A stretch of 64,000 nt of DNA from Cryobacterium inferilacus (GTDB taxonomy: Bacteria; Actinomycetota; Actinomycetes; Actinomycetales; Microbacteriaceae): contig NZ_JAIEUL010000014.1 in assembly GCF_019599185.1 (NCBI RefSeq), positions 55,509 through 119,508 on the forward strand, in the 5' to 3' direction. Positions 43,519-54,718 of the stretch are shown in pieces (position 1 is the stretch's first letter; every line of letters begins with the position of its first letter). A program made the position numbers and the translations under genes. The notes beneath the pieces were generated by a model, which saw only the letters and a list, made by a program, of their open reading frames with translations, had not been told where the DNA came from and searched no databases.

Positions 43519-44958
43519 GTGAGCATTCTGACCACCGTGACCACGGGCACCGCCACCTACCGCGACTCCGGCCTCGAATTCGCCCCCGCCTTCTTCATCG
43601 GCTCGGCCACCGCGGCCTACCAGATCGAGGGCGCCGTCGACGCGGATGGCCGTGGCCCGTCGATCTGGGACACCTTCAGCGCCACCCCGGGCAAGATCGT
43701 CAACGGCGACACCGGCGAGGTCGCCGACGACCACTACCACCGGCTCGAGAGCGACCTCGACCTGATGGCGTCGCTGGGTCTGGAGGCCTACCGGTTCTCG
43801 GTCGCCTGGCCGCGCATCCAACCGCTCGGCTCTGGTGAACCCAACCAGGCCGGACTCGACTTCTACTCCCGGCTGGTCGACGGGCTCCTGGCCCGCGGCA
43901 TCCGCCCCATGGTCACCCTCTATCACTGGGACCTGCCGCAGGCGCTGGAGGATGCCGGCGGCTGGACCAACCGCGACACCGCCTACCGGTTCGCCGAGTA
44001 CGCCGCCGTCGTCGGTGCAGCGCTCGGCGACCGGGTGAGCTACTGGACCACGCTCAACGAACCCTGGTGCAGCGCCTACCTCGGCTATGGTTCCGGTGCG
44101 CACGCGCCCGGCCGCACCGAACCGCTCGCGGCCCTGCAGTCGGTGCACCACCTGCAGCTCGGGCACGGCCTGGCCATGCAGGCGCTGCGGCAGACCGTCA
44201 CGACGGATGCCGAGTACTCGGTCACGCTCAACTTCCACGTGCTGCGCGGCGACGACGCCAGCTCGCCAGAGGCCAAGCGCCGCATCGACGCCCTCGCCAA
44301 CCGCGCGTTCACCGGCCCGATGCTGCGCGGCGAGTACCCGGCCGACCTGCTCGAGGACACCGCGGCGATCACCGACTGGTCCTTCGTTCTGCCCGGTGAC
44401 CTGCAGATCATCCACCAGCCGATCGATTTCCTCGGCGTCAACTACTACTCCACCGCCACGGTGCGGATGTGGGACGGTGCGTCCACGAGGCAGAACGCCG
44501 ACGGCCACAAAGACGTCGGCGGTTCGCCCTGGCCCGGCAGCGGGCACGTCGAGTTCCTCACCCAGGCCGGCCCGTACACCTCGATGGGCTGGAACATCGC
44601 CCCAGACGGGCTCGAGGAACTGCTCCTCTCGCTCAGCGCCCAGTTCCCCGACCTGCCGCTGGTGATCACCGAGAACGGTGCGGCGTTCGACGACGTCGTG
44701 GAGCACGGGGCCGTGCACGACCACGACCGGCTCGACTACCTGCGCCGGCACTTCACCGCCGCGCACCGCGCCATCGAGCAGGGTGTCGACCTGCGCGGCT
44801 ACCTGGTCTGGTCGCTGCTGGACAACTTCGAGTGGGGTTACGGCTACAGCAAACGGTTCGGCATCGTGTACGTGGACTACGACACCCAGGAGCGCGTGGT
44901 CAAGGACAGCGGCCTCTGGCTGAAGTCGCTCATCGCCAGCCGGCGTCTGCCCGAGTAG
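43519..44958 (+). CDS. Beta-glucosidase (GH1)
   Basis: The 479-aa enzyme hydrolyses cellobiose and short beta-glucosides in the cytoplasm. GH1 motifs: [20 protein letters not shown] (about 25-44), the [10 protein letters not shown] strand (about 92), acid/base Glu181 in TLNEPWC, NYYS (about 313), nucleophile Glu385 in ITENGAAF, and [22 protein letters not shown] (about 433-454) in the sugar-binding site. GTG at 43519 follows AAGGA. It stands after the permeases and before the LacI gene, the place of bglC in Streptomyces. Confidence 0.95.
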   Translation: MSILTTVTTGTATYRDSGLEFAPAFFIGSATAAYQIEGAVDADGRGPSIWDTFSATPGKIVNGDTGEVADDHYHRLESDLDLMASLGLEAYRFSVAWPRIQPLGSGEPNQAGLDFYSRLVDGLLARGIRPMVTLYHWDLPQALEDAGGWTNRDTAYRFAEYAAVVGAALGDRVSYWTTLNEPWCSAYLGYGSGAHAPGRTEPLAALQSVHHLQLGHGLAMQALRQTVTTDAEYSVTLNFHVLRGDDASSPEAKRRIDALANRAFTGPMLRGEYPADLLEDTAAITDWSFVLPGDLQIIHQPIDFLGVNYYSTATVRMWDGASTRQNADGHKDVGGSPWPGSGHVEFLTQAGPYTSMGWNIAPDGLEELLLSLSAQFPDLPLVITENGAAFDDVVEHGAVHDHDRLDYLRRHFTAAHRAIEQGVDLRGYLVWSLLDNFEWGYGYSKRFGIVYVDYDTQERVVKDSGLWLKSLIASRRLPE

Positions 44959-45030
44959 CGTCGGGGAGGCGGTCAGGCCGGTTCAGCGGGGCGGCGATAG
45001 AATCGCACTCGCCGCCCACGAAAGGCCCGA

Positions 45031-46062
45031 ATGACCCACGACACGGAGCAGCCCGCCGGCGCCCCGCCCACTCTGTTGGCGGTCGCGCAGCGCGCCAAGG
45101 TCTCCCGTTCCACCGCCTCCCGGGTGATCAACGGGTCGCCGCAGGTCACCGAGGAGGCCGTCCGCGCCGTCACGGCCGCGATCGCCGAGCTCAACTACGT
45201 GCCCAACCGGGTCGCCCGCAGCCTCGCCAGGCGCTCCACCCAGACCATCGCGATGGTGATCCCGCAGCACACCTCCAAGTTCTTCGCCGACCCCTACTTC
45301 GCCGCGGTCATCCAGGGCGCCGCGCTGCACATCGCCACCACCGACTACACGCTCACCCTGCTGATCGAATCCGACGACGACCCGGAGAAGACCCGCCGGT
45401 TCCTCGAGGGCGGCAACGTCGACGGTGCCCTGATCCTCTCCCACTTCAGCCGGGACGCCGAGTACATCGCGCTCTCCCGCATCCTGCCGGTGGTGTTCGG
45501 GGTGCGCCCGCTGGCCACGGATGACGGCCCGTACTACGTCGTGGACGTCGACAACGTCGAGGCGGCCGCGCTGGCCACCCGGCACCTGGTCGAGCGCGGC
45601 CGCACCGACATCGCCATGATCGGCGCCCCGCAGAGCATGTCCGCCGGCCGGGACCGCCGTGAGGGCTGGCAGACCACCCTCGCGCTGGCCGGGTTGGCGG
45701 AGGGCCCGTTCGAGGAGGGCGACTTCACCCCGGCCGGGGGAGCCGCCGCGATGGAGCGGCTGCTCGACCAGGGCCGGCCGATGGATGCGCTGGTGGCCGC
45801 ATCCGCCCAGATGGCCTACGGGGCGATGGGCGTGCTCAAGGAGCGTGGCATCACCGTGCCGGGCGACATCATCGTGGCCACGATCGACAACAACTTCTTC
45901 TCCACCAGTGCCGGCCCGCAGCTCACCTCTGTGGACCTGAACACCGACACCAAGGGTGCAGTGATGGCAGAGACCCTGCTGCGCATCATCGCCGGCGAGA
46001 CGGTGGACCGGTCCACCACCATCCCCGTCGACCTCATCGTGCGCCCCTCCACCGAGCGCTAG
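45031..46062 (+). CDS. LacI family repressor (CebR-like)
   Basis: The 343-aa regulator has a helix-turn-helix LLAVAQRAKVSRSTASRVIN (about 15-34), hinge NRVARSLARRSTQTIAMVIP and a sugar-sensor domain with ESDDDPEKTRRFLEGGNVDG (about 112) and VATIDNNFFSTSAGPQLTSV (about 281). It probably binds the TGGGAGCGCTTCCA-type sites before the binding-protein gene and releases them with cellobiose. A possible own promoter (TAGAAT, 44998-45003) and GAAAGG site precede the ATG, so it can be made apart from the operon. Confidence 0.92.
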   Translation: MTHDTEQPAGAPPTLLAVAQRAKVSRSTASRVINGSPQVTEEAVRAVTAAIAELNYVPNRVARSLARRSTQTIAMVIPQHTSKFFADPYFAAVIQGAALHIATTDYTLTLLIESDDDPEKTRRFLEGGNVDGALILSHFSRDAEYIALSRILPVVFGVRPLATDDGPYYVVDVDNVEAAALATRHLVERGRTDIAMIGAPQSMSAGRDRREGWQTTLALAGLAEGPFEEGDFTPAGGAAAMERLLDQGRPMDALVAASAQMAYGAMGVLKERGITVPGDIIVATIDNNFFSTSAGPQLTSVDLNTDTKGAVMAETLLRIIAGETVDRSTTIPVDLIVRPSTER

Positions 46063-46166
46063 CTGCAGTGCCAGCACACAACGTCACATGAACGACCGAG
46101 AATACGAACGCATTTAGGATGGAAGCGCGGGATGTCTCCGCGTACCCGGAACCCAGGAGTGCCCAC

Positions 46167-48603
<2,437 letters not shown>

Positions 48604-48637
48604 TCGACAAGGCGCACGCGGCGGCGGTCCGCTCCAC

Positions 48638-48643
48638 TAAGGT
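48638..48643 (+). promoter_or_regulatory. Possible -10 element before the GGDEF-EAL gene
   Basis: TAAGGT ends 8 nt before the GTG at 48652. There is no ribosome binding site between, so the transcript would have at most a couple of leader bases. Confidence 0.3.
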
Positions 48644-48651
48644 CAGAAACT

Positions 48652-51075
48652 GTGGAGACAATCAAGGCGACAGGCATCGCGAACCGGGTCGCCTTCGGCC
48701 TGCTCGTGGCGATCGCGCTGGTCTTCATCACCTCCTCCGCGCTCGACGTGGTGTTCGCCGGTAACGCTGAACACCTGATCATCGCCGTCGTCGGTGTGCT
48801 GGCCGCCGCCGTGCTCGATGTGCCGCGCCTGCGCCTGGGCACGGTACCGCACCGCAGCCCAGTGGTCGGCCTGCCGATCGTGGTGGTCTTCGCGCTCGAA
48901 CCGGCCTTCGCCGCACACATCTCGGTGGGTCTGGTCTGCCTGGGCGTGCTGCTGTCGGTGTGGGTGCGCACGCGCCGCCCAGAGGTCGGTCTGTACGCGT
49001 CCGGTATCACCGGGCTCGGCGGCATGGCCTTCCTCGCCGCCCACGACCTGCTGCACGGCCTGGACGCCATGTCGGGCGTCATCGCCGCCGGTAGCGCGTT
49101 CGCCTATGTGGCCGTCGTCATTCTGGCGGATGGCCTGCGCCGGCGGGTGCACCGCCCGCGGCTGCACCTCGGCCCCGATCAGCGCGACTACACGGCCACC
49201 CGGCTGCTGTCCGTCGGCGCCGGCTACACCGTGCTGTGCGCGCTGATCGGCAGCTGGACGCATCCGTTCTTCGACGCCCGCACCGACACCCTGGCCGTGG
49301 CCGTCACCCTGGTTCCTCTCCTCGTGGCCGGCTTCGGCGCCATCGTCCTCCTGCGCGCCACGGCCATGCGCCTCCGCCTGGCCGGGGTGGTCTCCGGCGT
49401 CATCGACCTCAACGCCACCAATCACTACACCCGGGTCGGCGGGCAGACCTCACCCATCATCATCAGCCCGGCCAGCAGCAGCGCCAGCCTCGACACCGTG
49501 CTGCTCAACGCCGTCTCGGCCGCCATCGGGGTCGAGTCAGCGACCATCAGGCACACCCCGGCCGGTCGCAGCGAGATCGGCGCACCGGTGGCCATCGGCA
49601 CCGCCAACGGCGACACCGGCAACCAGTACGTGGTGGTGCGCCGCGACGGCATGGACGTACCGTTCAGCAGCGACGACCGCCGCGCCATCGCCGCCCTCGC
49701 GCACACCGCCGACGTGGTCTACACCGCAAGGGAGAGCATTGGCGGGCTCACCATCCGCGCCAACACCGACCCGCTCACCGGCCTGCCCAACTACGGCGCC
49801 TTCCAAGACGCCCTGGCCAACATCAACGATCACCGGGACTACTCCGAGGCCCTCGCGGTGCTGTTCATCGACCTCGACGACTTCAAACGGATGAACGACC
49901 GCTACGGCCACCAGGCCGGCGACGAGATCCTCAGCGAAATCGGCCGCCGGCTCAGCGCGGTCATCCGCCCGTACGACGTCGTGGCCAGGGTCGGCGGCGA
50001 CGAGTTCGTCGTCATCCTCACCCGGCTGTCGTCGCTGGCCGAGGCGAAGCTGCTCGCCGAAGAGCTGATGGACGCCACCGGCGAACCCCTGCCGGTGGGC
50101 GGCAACGTGATCAACCCGATCCTCAGCATCGGCCTGGCCTACTCCGCGCACCGCGAGACCGATGTCAACCAGCTGCTCCGCGACGCAGATCGCAGCATGC
50201 TCGCCATCAAGAAGTCCCGCCGCCGGGGCGGCCCCGCGCACGAGAGCAGCATCAACATCTCCGGGCACCGGTCGTCGCAGATGAACGACATCGTGGCCCG
50301 GGCCATCGACGAAGACCTGCTCGAACTGGCGTTTCAACCCATCGTCAGCCTCGTCACCGGCCAGATCTGGGCGTTCGAGGCCCTCGTGCGCTACACCGAC
50401 CCCGAACTGGGCCCGCTGTCCCCACCGTCGCTGGTGGAGAAGGCCAAGAGCCTGGGCCGGCTCGACGCGCTGACCCGGCAGGTGGCGCTCAAGGCCATGG
50501 CCGCCGCCGCGGACTTCCGGCTGATCGAACCGAGCATCGTCTGCATGACCGTGAACGTGGAGGCCGGCCAGCTGCTGCCGCAGCGGATGGGCACCTTCGT
50601 GTCCGAACTGGCCGAGAGATACCCCAACATCTCGCTCTGCCTCGAACTCAACGAACGCTCCGTCGCTCGGGTGTCCACCGCGGTGCGCGCACAGGCCGAT
50701 CTGCTCCGTGACCTGGGCATCATGATCGCCCTGGACGACTACGGTTCGCAGGACTCCTCCGTCGACGCCCTGGTGCGCATGCCGATGGACATCCTCAAGA
50801 TCGACAAGAGCCTCGTCGACGACCTCGACGACGTGCGCCAGCGCGAGGTGCTCACCGCACTGCAGGGCTTCGGCGACAACCTCGAGTACTCGATGATCGT
50901 GGAGGGCGTTGAGAACGAGGCCATGGCCCACCACCTCACCGCCCTCGGCATCCGCAGCGCCCAGGGTTTCCACTACGGGGTGCCCCGCAGCCTGGAGAAG
51001 ACCCTCGCCCGCCTCGAAGAATTCGGCGCCGCCGCCGTCCTGCCCGTGCGCGCCGCGTCTGAGCTTTCCCTCTAA
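48652..51075 (+). CDS. Membrane GGDEF-EAL protein (c-di-GMP turnover)
   Basis: The 807-aa protein has about seven hydrophobic segments in residues 8-250 (MASE-like sensor), a short soluble region, a GGDEF domain with intact catalytic motif GGDEF at 448-452 and the inhibitory I-site RPYD just before it (RPYD, five residues, GGDEF). It ends with an EAL domain whose motif EAL is at 576-578 and continues with NVEAGQLLPQ, LELNERS, ALDDYGSQDSS and KIDKSLV. Both active sites look complete, so it could make and break c-di-GMP. The GTG at 48652 lacks a ribosome binding site. A histidine kinase gene follows after 16 nt. Confidence 0.93.
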   Translation: METIKATGIANRVAFGLLVAIALVFITSSALDVVFAGNAEHLIIAVVGVLAAAVLDVPRLRLGTVPHRSPVVGLPIVVVFALEPAFAAHISVGLVCLGVLLSVWVRTRRPEVGLYASGITGLGGMAFLAAHDLLHGLDAMSGVIAAGSAFAYVAVVILADGLRRRVHRPRLHLGPDQRDYTATRLLSVGAGYTVLCALIGSWTHPFFDARTDTLAVAVTLVPLLVAGFGAIVLLRATAMRLRLAGVVSGVIDLNATNHYTRVGGQTSPIIISPASSSASLDTVLLNAVSAAIGVESATIRHTPAGRSEIGAPVAIGTANGDTGNQYVVVRRDGMDVPFSSDDRRAIAALAHTADVVYTARESIGGLTIRANTDPLTGLPNYGAFQDALANINDHRDYSEALAVLFIDLDDFKRMNDRYGHQAGDEILSEIGRRLSAVIRPYDVVARVGGDEFVVILTRLSSLAEAKLLAEELMDATGEPLPVGGNVINPILSIGLAYSAHRETDVNQLLRDADRSMLAIKKSRRRGGPAHESSINISGHRSSQMNDIVARAIDEDLLELAFQPIVSLVTGQIWAFEALVRYTDPELGPLSPPSLVEKAKSLGRLDALTRQVALKAMAAAADFRLIEPSIVCMTVNVEAGQLLPQRMGTFVSELAERYPNISLCLELNERSVARVSTAVRAQADLLRDLGIMIALDDYGSQDSSVDALVRMPMDILKIDKSLVDDLDDVRQREVLTALQGFGDNLEYSMIVEGVENEAMAHHLTALGIRSAQGFHYGVPRSLEKTLARLEEFGAAAVLPVRAASELSL

Positions 51076-51079
51076 CGGC

Positions 51080-51085
51080 TAGGGT
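51080..51085 (+). promoter_or_regulatory. Probable -10 element, leaderless histidine kinase gene
   Basis: TAGGGT ends 6 nt before the ATG at 51092, between two closely spaced genes, and no ribosome binding site is visible. This suggests a separate promoter for the kinase gene. Confidence 0.45.
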
Positions 51086-51091
51086 CGCACT

Positions 51092-52753
51092 ATGGTCGAG
51101 CACACATCCCGGATGCCGCGCGTCGGCGTGCGGGAACGCGTGGAACGCAGCGTCTTCCTCTCCCAGCTGCTCCTCGCCGCCGCGACCCTGCTGCTCGTGG
51201 CCGTGTCGGTGGTCACCCGCCCCACCATGTTCGCCGACCCGCTGTACTTCCTCGGCGTCATGCTCATCTTCGGCACCACCGGCCTGGCCGCCGCGGTGCC
51301 GTGGCGCCGCTTCCCCAAGGCGTACATCGTGGTGCTGCCGCTGCTCGACATTCTCGGCCTCACCATTGCCCGCATCGCCGAACCCAACCTCGGCGTGAGC
51401 TTCCTGCTGGTCTTCCCGGTGATCTGGATGTCCACCCACTTCGGCCAGGCCGGCGCCACCGGCAGCGTCGTGTTCGCGGCGCTCCTGCTCTGGGCGGGCC
51501 TGCCGGCGCGGTTCCTCACCGACCCGCTCAACGCCAGCGGCTACGCCACCAGCCAGGCGCCGCTGCTGGCCGTGGTCACGATCATGCTCGCCTTCGTGGC
51601 CTCGGTCACGTACACCTCCACCCGCCGCGGCGAGGCCCAGCGGGTGCTGCTCACCCAGCAGGCCGGGCTGTTCGAGACGGCCCTGCAACGCTCGAGGCGC
51701 CAGGAGCAGACCCTCGACGAGATCTTCAACACCGTCGACTTCGGCGTGGTCGGCTATGACCGCGACGGCAAGATCAACTTCATGAACCGGGCCCAGCGGA
51801 TGCTGCTCAGCCGGTTCGGCGTCAGCGACGGCATCGGCCTGGCCAACATCGTCTACCGCGACGACGGCGTCACCCCGTTCACCGGTCCCGACCGGCCGTA
51901 CCACCGCGCCCTGCGCGGGGAGACCGTCGACCGGGTCACGGTGTGGATCGGCTCGCCCGACCAGCAGCAGGCGGCCGTGCTCGTGTCGGCCCGGCCCATC
52001 CGCGACCACACCGGCCGGTACGACGGCGGTGTGCTCGTCACCCGCGACGTCACCGCCGAGGTGCGGGCCGTGCAGGCCAGGGACGACCTCGTCGCGTCGG
52101 TGTCGCACGAGCTGCGCACCCCGCTCACCTCCATCCTCGGTTACCTCGAACTGGCCCTCGACGACGACACCGTCGACCCGGACACCCGGCGGATGCTCGA
52201 GATCGCGTCGAAGAACTCCGACCGGCTGCTCGAGATCGTCTCCGGCCTGCTCACCGCCGCCAGCGCCTCCAACGAGGGCCTCGCCCTGGCGCTGGAATCC
52301 TGCGATATGGCCGCGATCCTCACCGAAGCGGTGGAGTCCGCCGAACCGCTCGCCTCACAGCGCAACATCCGCTTCGACCTCGGCACCCTGCCGGAGACCC
52401 GCGTCGTCGCCGACGTGTTCCGGCTGCGCCAGGTGATCGACAACCTGCTCTCCAACGCGATCAAGTACAACGTGGACAACGGCAAGGTGAGCGTGAGCCT
52501 GCAGAACGCCGACTGCGGCCTCGAGGTGCGGGTGACCGACACCGGCCGGGGCATGAGCGAGGATGAACAGGGCAACCTGTTCGACAGGTTCTACCGCGCC
52601 GACTCGGTGCGCGGGTCCAGCGTGCACGGCACCGGACTGGGACTGAACATCAGCCGCGAGATCATGCGCGAGCATGGCGGAGACCTCCGGCTGGAATCCA
52701 TCAAAGGTAAAGGGACGACGGCCATCGCCACGCTCCCGGTAGGAATTAGTTGA
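51092..52753 (+). CDS. Membrane sensor histidine kinase
   Basis: The 553-aa kinase has five or six membrane segments in residues 22-180, a PAS-like domain (about 200-310, with DFGVVGYDRDGKINFMNRAQ), a HisKA dimerisation domain with H339 in SVSHELRTPLTSILGYLELA, and an ATPase domain: N box RQVIDNLLSNAIKYN, G1 VTDTGRGM, F box FDRFYR and G2 GTGLGLNI. It ends right after the ATPase domain. No regulator is adjacent on this strand; the response regulator at 56552 may be its partner. The next gene starts 31 nt later. Confidence 0.93.
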   Translation: MVEHTSRMPRVGVRERVERSVFLSQLLLAAATLLLVAVSVVTRPTMFADPLYFLGVMLIFGTTGLAAAVPWRRFPKAYIVVLPLLDILGLTIARIAEPNLGVSFLLVFPVIWMSTHFGQAGATGSVVFAALLLWAGLPARFLTDPLNASGYATSQAPLLAVVTIMLAFVASVTYTSTRRGEAQRVLLTQQAGLFETALQRSRRQEQTLDEIFNTVDFGVVGYDRDGKINFMNRAQRMLLSRFGVSDGIGLANIVYRDDGVTPFTGPDRPYHRALRGETVDRVTVWIGSPDQQQAAVLVSARPIRDHTGRYDGGVLVTRDVTAEVRAVQARDDLVASVSHELRTPLTSILGYLELALDDDTVDPDTRRMLEIASKNSDRLLEIVSGLLTAASASNEGLALALESCDMAAILTEAVESAEPLASQRNIRFDLGTLPETRVVADVFRLRQVIDNLLSNAIKYNVDNGKVSVSLQNADCGLEVRVTDTGRGMSEDEQGNLFDRFYRADSVRGSSVHGTGLGLNISREIMREHGGDLRLESIKGKGTTAIATLPVGIS

Positions 52754-52784
52754 GCGTGGCCCGCCACGCCCGACAGGGGGAATC

Positions 52785-53957
52785 ATGCTGTTAGACGCGT
52801 CGACGCTGCAAATGATGAGCGGACTGATCGTCATCCTCTGCGGGGTGTCGTTCATTTTCAACACCGCGCTCAACCGCAACGACCCGCCCGGCCGGTTGTG
52901 GAGCCTCGCCTTCGTGGCGGGCATGATGGTGGCCGTCGGGTACGGCGTCTACATCGTCAGCGCGGATGCCTGGTGGGCGATCACCTTCGCCAACACCGCC
53001 CTCGTCGTCACGGTCGGCGCGCTCTGGTCCGGCTGCCGGGTCTACAACGGCCGGTCCTCCGGCTTCCTCATCGTCGGCGGCCTCGCGCTGCTCGTCGGCG
53101 CCATCTCGCTGCTGCCCGGACCGGACGGCGGCGAATGGGCCGGCGCCGGCCCGCTCTGGCTGGTCGTGGCCGCGATGGGCGGCCTCGGCGGCTTCGAGGC
53201 CCTGCGCGGCCGGCTGCGCCGCAACGTGAACGGCCGCATCCTCGCGATCGTGCTCGGCGTGGTCTCCGTGTTCTACGTCACCCGGGCGGTCACCTTCCTC
53301 GTGGCCGGCGTCGAGTCCGCCACCTTCCGCACCTACTTCGATTCCGGCACCACCTCCATCCTCAACATGGCGTTGATCGTCACCGCCTGCATCGCGGTGT
53401 CGATTCTCCGCGCCGAGGGGGTCGGCAGCAACGCCGTCGGCGACATCACGGTGGGCATCCACTCCGCCGCCGGGGTGCTCTCCGCCGTGTCGTTCCGCCA
53501 GGTCGCCACCGACCACCTCGAACGTGCCGACCGTGCCCAGCAGGGCCTGGCCATGATCGGCGCCGACATCGACAACCTGCCCGAGATCAACACCGCGTTC
53601 GGCCGCTCCGCCGGCGACGAGGCCATCGCCCGGTTCGCCGACATCCTGCGCAGCAGCGCCCCGCTGATGGCGCAGATCGGGCACCCCGCCGCGGGCCGGT
53701 TCTACGTGCTGGCCGCGGTCGGCTCCGCCACCGAGGCGCGGTCGATCACCGAACGCATCCAGAACGCCCTCGTCGACGGCCCGCTGGGGGAGTCGTACCA
53801 GATCCGGCTCACCGCCAGCTTCGGCATCGCGGACACCTTCGACCACGGCTACAGCCTCACCGGCCTCACCGACGCCGTCAGCCATGCCATCGTCCTGGTC
53901 AAGGAGCAGGGCGGCAACGACATCGCCGTCGTCACCGAAACGGTCACCCCGCTCTAG
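52785..53957 (+). CDS. Membrane protein with degenerate GGDEF domain
   Basis: The 390-aa protein has six or seven membrane segments (residues about 8-215) of the same general type as the GGDEF-EAL protein, then a GGDEF-fold domain (about 225-385: RADRAQQGLAMIGADIDNLPEINTAFGRSAGDEAIARF, with the family pattern spread over it). Where GGDEF should be the sequence reads GHPAAGRF (299-306), so neither catalysis nor the I-site (RSSA) remains. It may serve as a c-di-GMP-independent partner or scaffold, or bind nucleotide in a changed way. ATG at 52785 has AGGGGGAA 6-7 nt upstream. Confidence 0.85.
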   Translation: MLLDASTLQMMSGLIVILCGVSFIFNTALNRNDPPGRLWSLAFVAGMMVAVGYGVYIVSADAWWAITFANTALVVTVGALWSGCRVYNGRSSGFLIVGGLALLVGAISLLPGPDGGEWAGAGPLWLVVAAMGGLGGFEALRGRLRRNVNGRILAIVLGVVSVFYVTRAVTFLVAGVESATFRTYFDSGTTSILNMALIVTACIAVSILRAEGVGSNAVGDITVGIHSAAGVLSAVSFRQVATDHLERADRAQQGLAMIGADIDNLPEINTAFGRSAGDEAIARFADILRSSAPLMAQIGHPAAGRFYVLAAVGSATEARSITERIQNALVDGPLGESYQIRLTASFGIADTFDHGYSLTGLTDAVSHAIVLVKEQGGNDIAVVTETVTPL

Positions 53958-53994
53958 CCCGCGCGCCGCTCGCCCTCGCGGCCCAGCGGGGCGG

Positions 53995-54597
53995 CTACTT
54001 CGCGACGGCGACGACGATCTGGTCGCTGGCGGTCTGCTTGGCGTAAGTGGATGACGTGGGCGTCGTCTGGATGAGCAGCTCGTAGGTGAACGACAGGGTG
54101 ATGCTCGTCGCCGCCGGGTCGATGGCCGGCAGCACGAAGGTCTGGCCGTAGCTGTACGGCGCCTTCATGAAGTACCCGTTCGCCAGGCCGGACTCGTCGA
54201 TCAGCGGCGCCGGCGCATCCAGGGCCCCGTCGGGACCGGAGACGCCGGGGATGACGCTCACCTTGGACAGGTAGACGGCCTGGCCGTCATCGGTGCCGAG
54301 CGCCGCGGTGACGGTGAAGCTGATCGGCTTGTTCGCGCCGGCGGTCCACTCGCCCATGTTCAGCGTCGACGAGTAGTCCACGGTGAGCCCGGCGTCGCCG
54401 GCGGTGATGGTGTGCTGGGCGGACCCGGTGGCGAGGTCGTTCTCGATCGCTTTGATGGTGGCCTTCGCCGTGGGGGTGGCGCTGGCCGTTCCGGTCAGGC
54501 CGCCGGCCCAGGGTGCCTGGCCGCAGCCGGACAGGGCCAGAGAGAGACCGGCCGCAAGGCTGAGCGCCGCGAGGCGGGTGCGAGTCGACGTCGGCAT
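53995..54597 (-). CDS. Lipoprotein of unknown function
   Basis: The 200-aa product has a lipoprotein signal with lipobox LSGC (Cys25). A Thr/Ala-rich spacer leads to a beta-rich domain (about 60-200: TVDYSSTLNMGEWTAGANKP, KVSVIPGVSGPDG, TSITLSFTYELLIQTTP) reminiscent of immunoglobulin-like secreted domains. AAGGGGAAT precedes the ATG. It is convergent with the degenerate GGDEF gene and divergent from the glycosyltransferase gene, so it may share regulation with the latter. Family not recognised. Confidence 0.75.
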   Translation of the reverse strand: MPTSTRTRLAALSLAAGLSLALSGCGQAPWAGGLTGTASATPTAKATIKAIENDLATGSAQHTITAGDAGLTVDYSSTLNMGEWTAGANKPISFTVTAALGTDDGQAVYLSKVSVIPGVSGPDGALDAPAPLIDESGLANGYFMKAPYSYGQTFVLPAIDPAATSITLSFTYELLIQTTPTSSTYAKQTASDQIVVAVAK

Positions 54598-54672
54598 GGG
54601 ATTCCCCTTTTATCTCCACGGCGGCAAGCACGTGCTGCGCCTTTTCTTGAGCCTATCTTGTGAAAACCTTGA

Positions 54673-54685
54673 CCCCTACTAGGGG
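54673..54685. promoter_or_regulatory. Palindrome CCCCTACTAGGGG in the divergent promoter region
   Basis: CCCCTA-C-TAGGGG is a perfect inverted repeat 34 nt before the glycosyltransferase start and 76 nt before the divergent lipoprotein start. It overlaps a possible -35 (TTGACC, 54669-54674). It may be an operator. Confidence 0.35.
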
Positions 54686-54718
54686 CAATTCGCACAAATC
54701 CCTGCCAGAGTTGGGTTT

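Noticed and set aside
46063..46166. Lysine riboswitch upstream of lysC
   Set aside because: Only about 100 nt with no recognisable conserved core; actinobacterial lysC genes usually lack it.
49537..50973. Minus-strand open frame opposite the GGDEF-EAL gene
   Set aside because: Antisense shadow; no motif, and the plus-strand GGDEF and EAL sites are intact.
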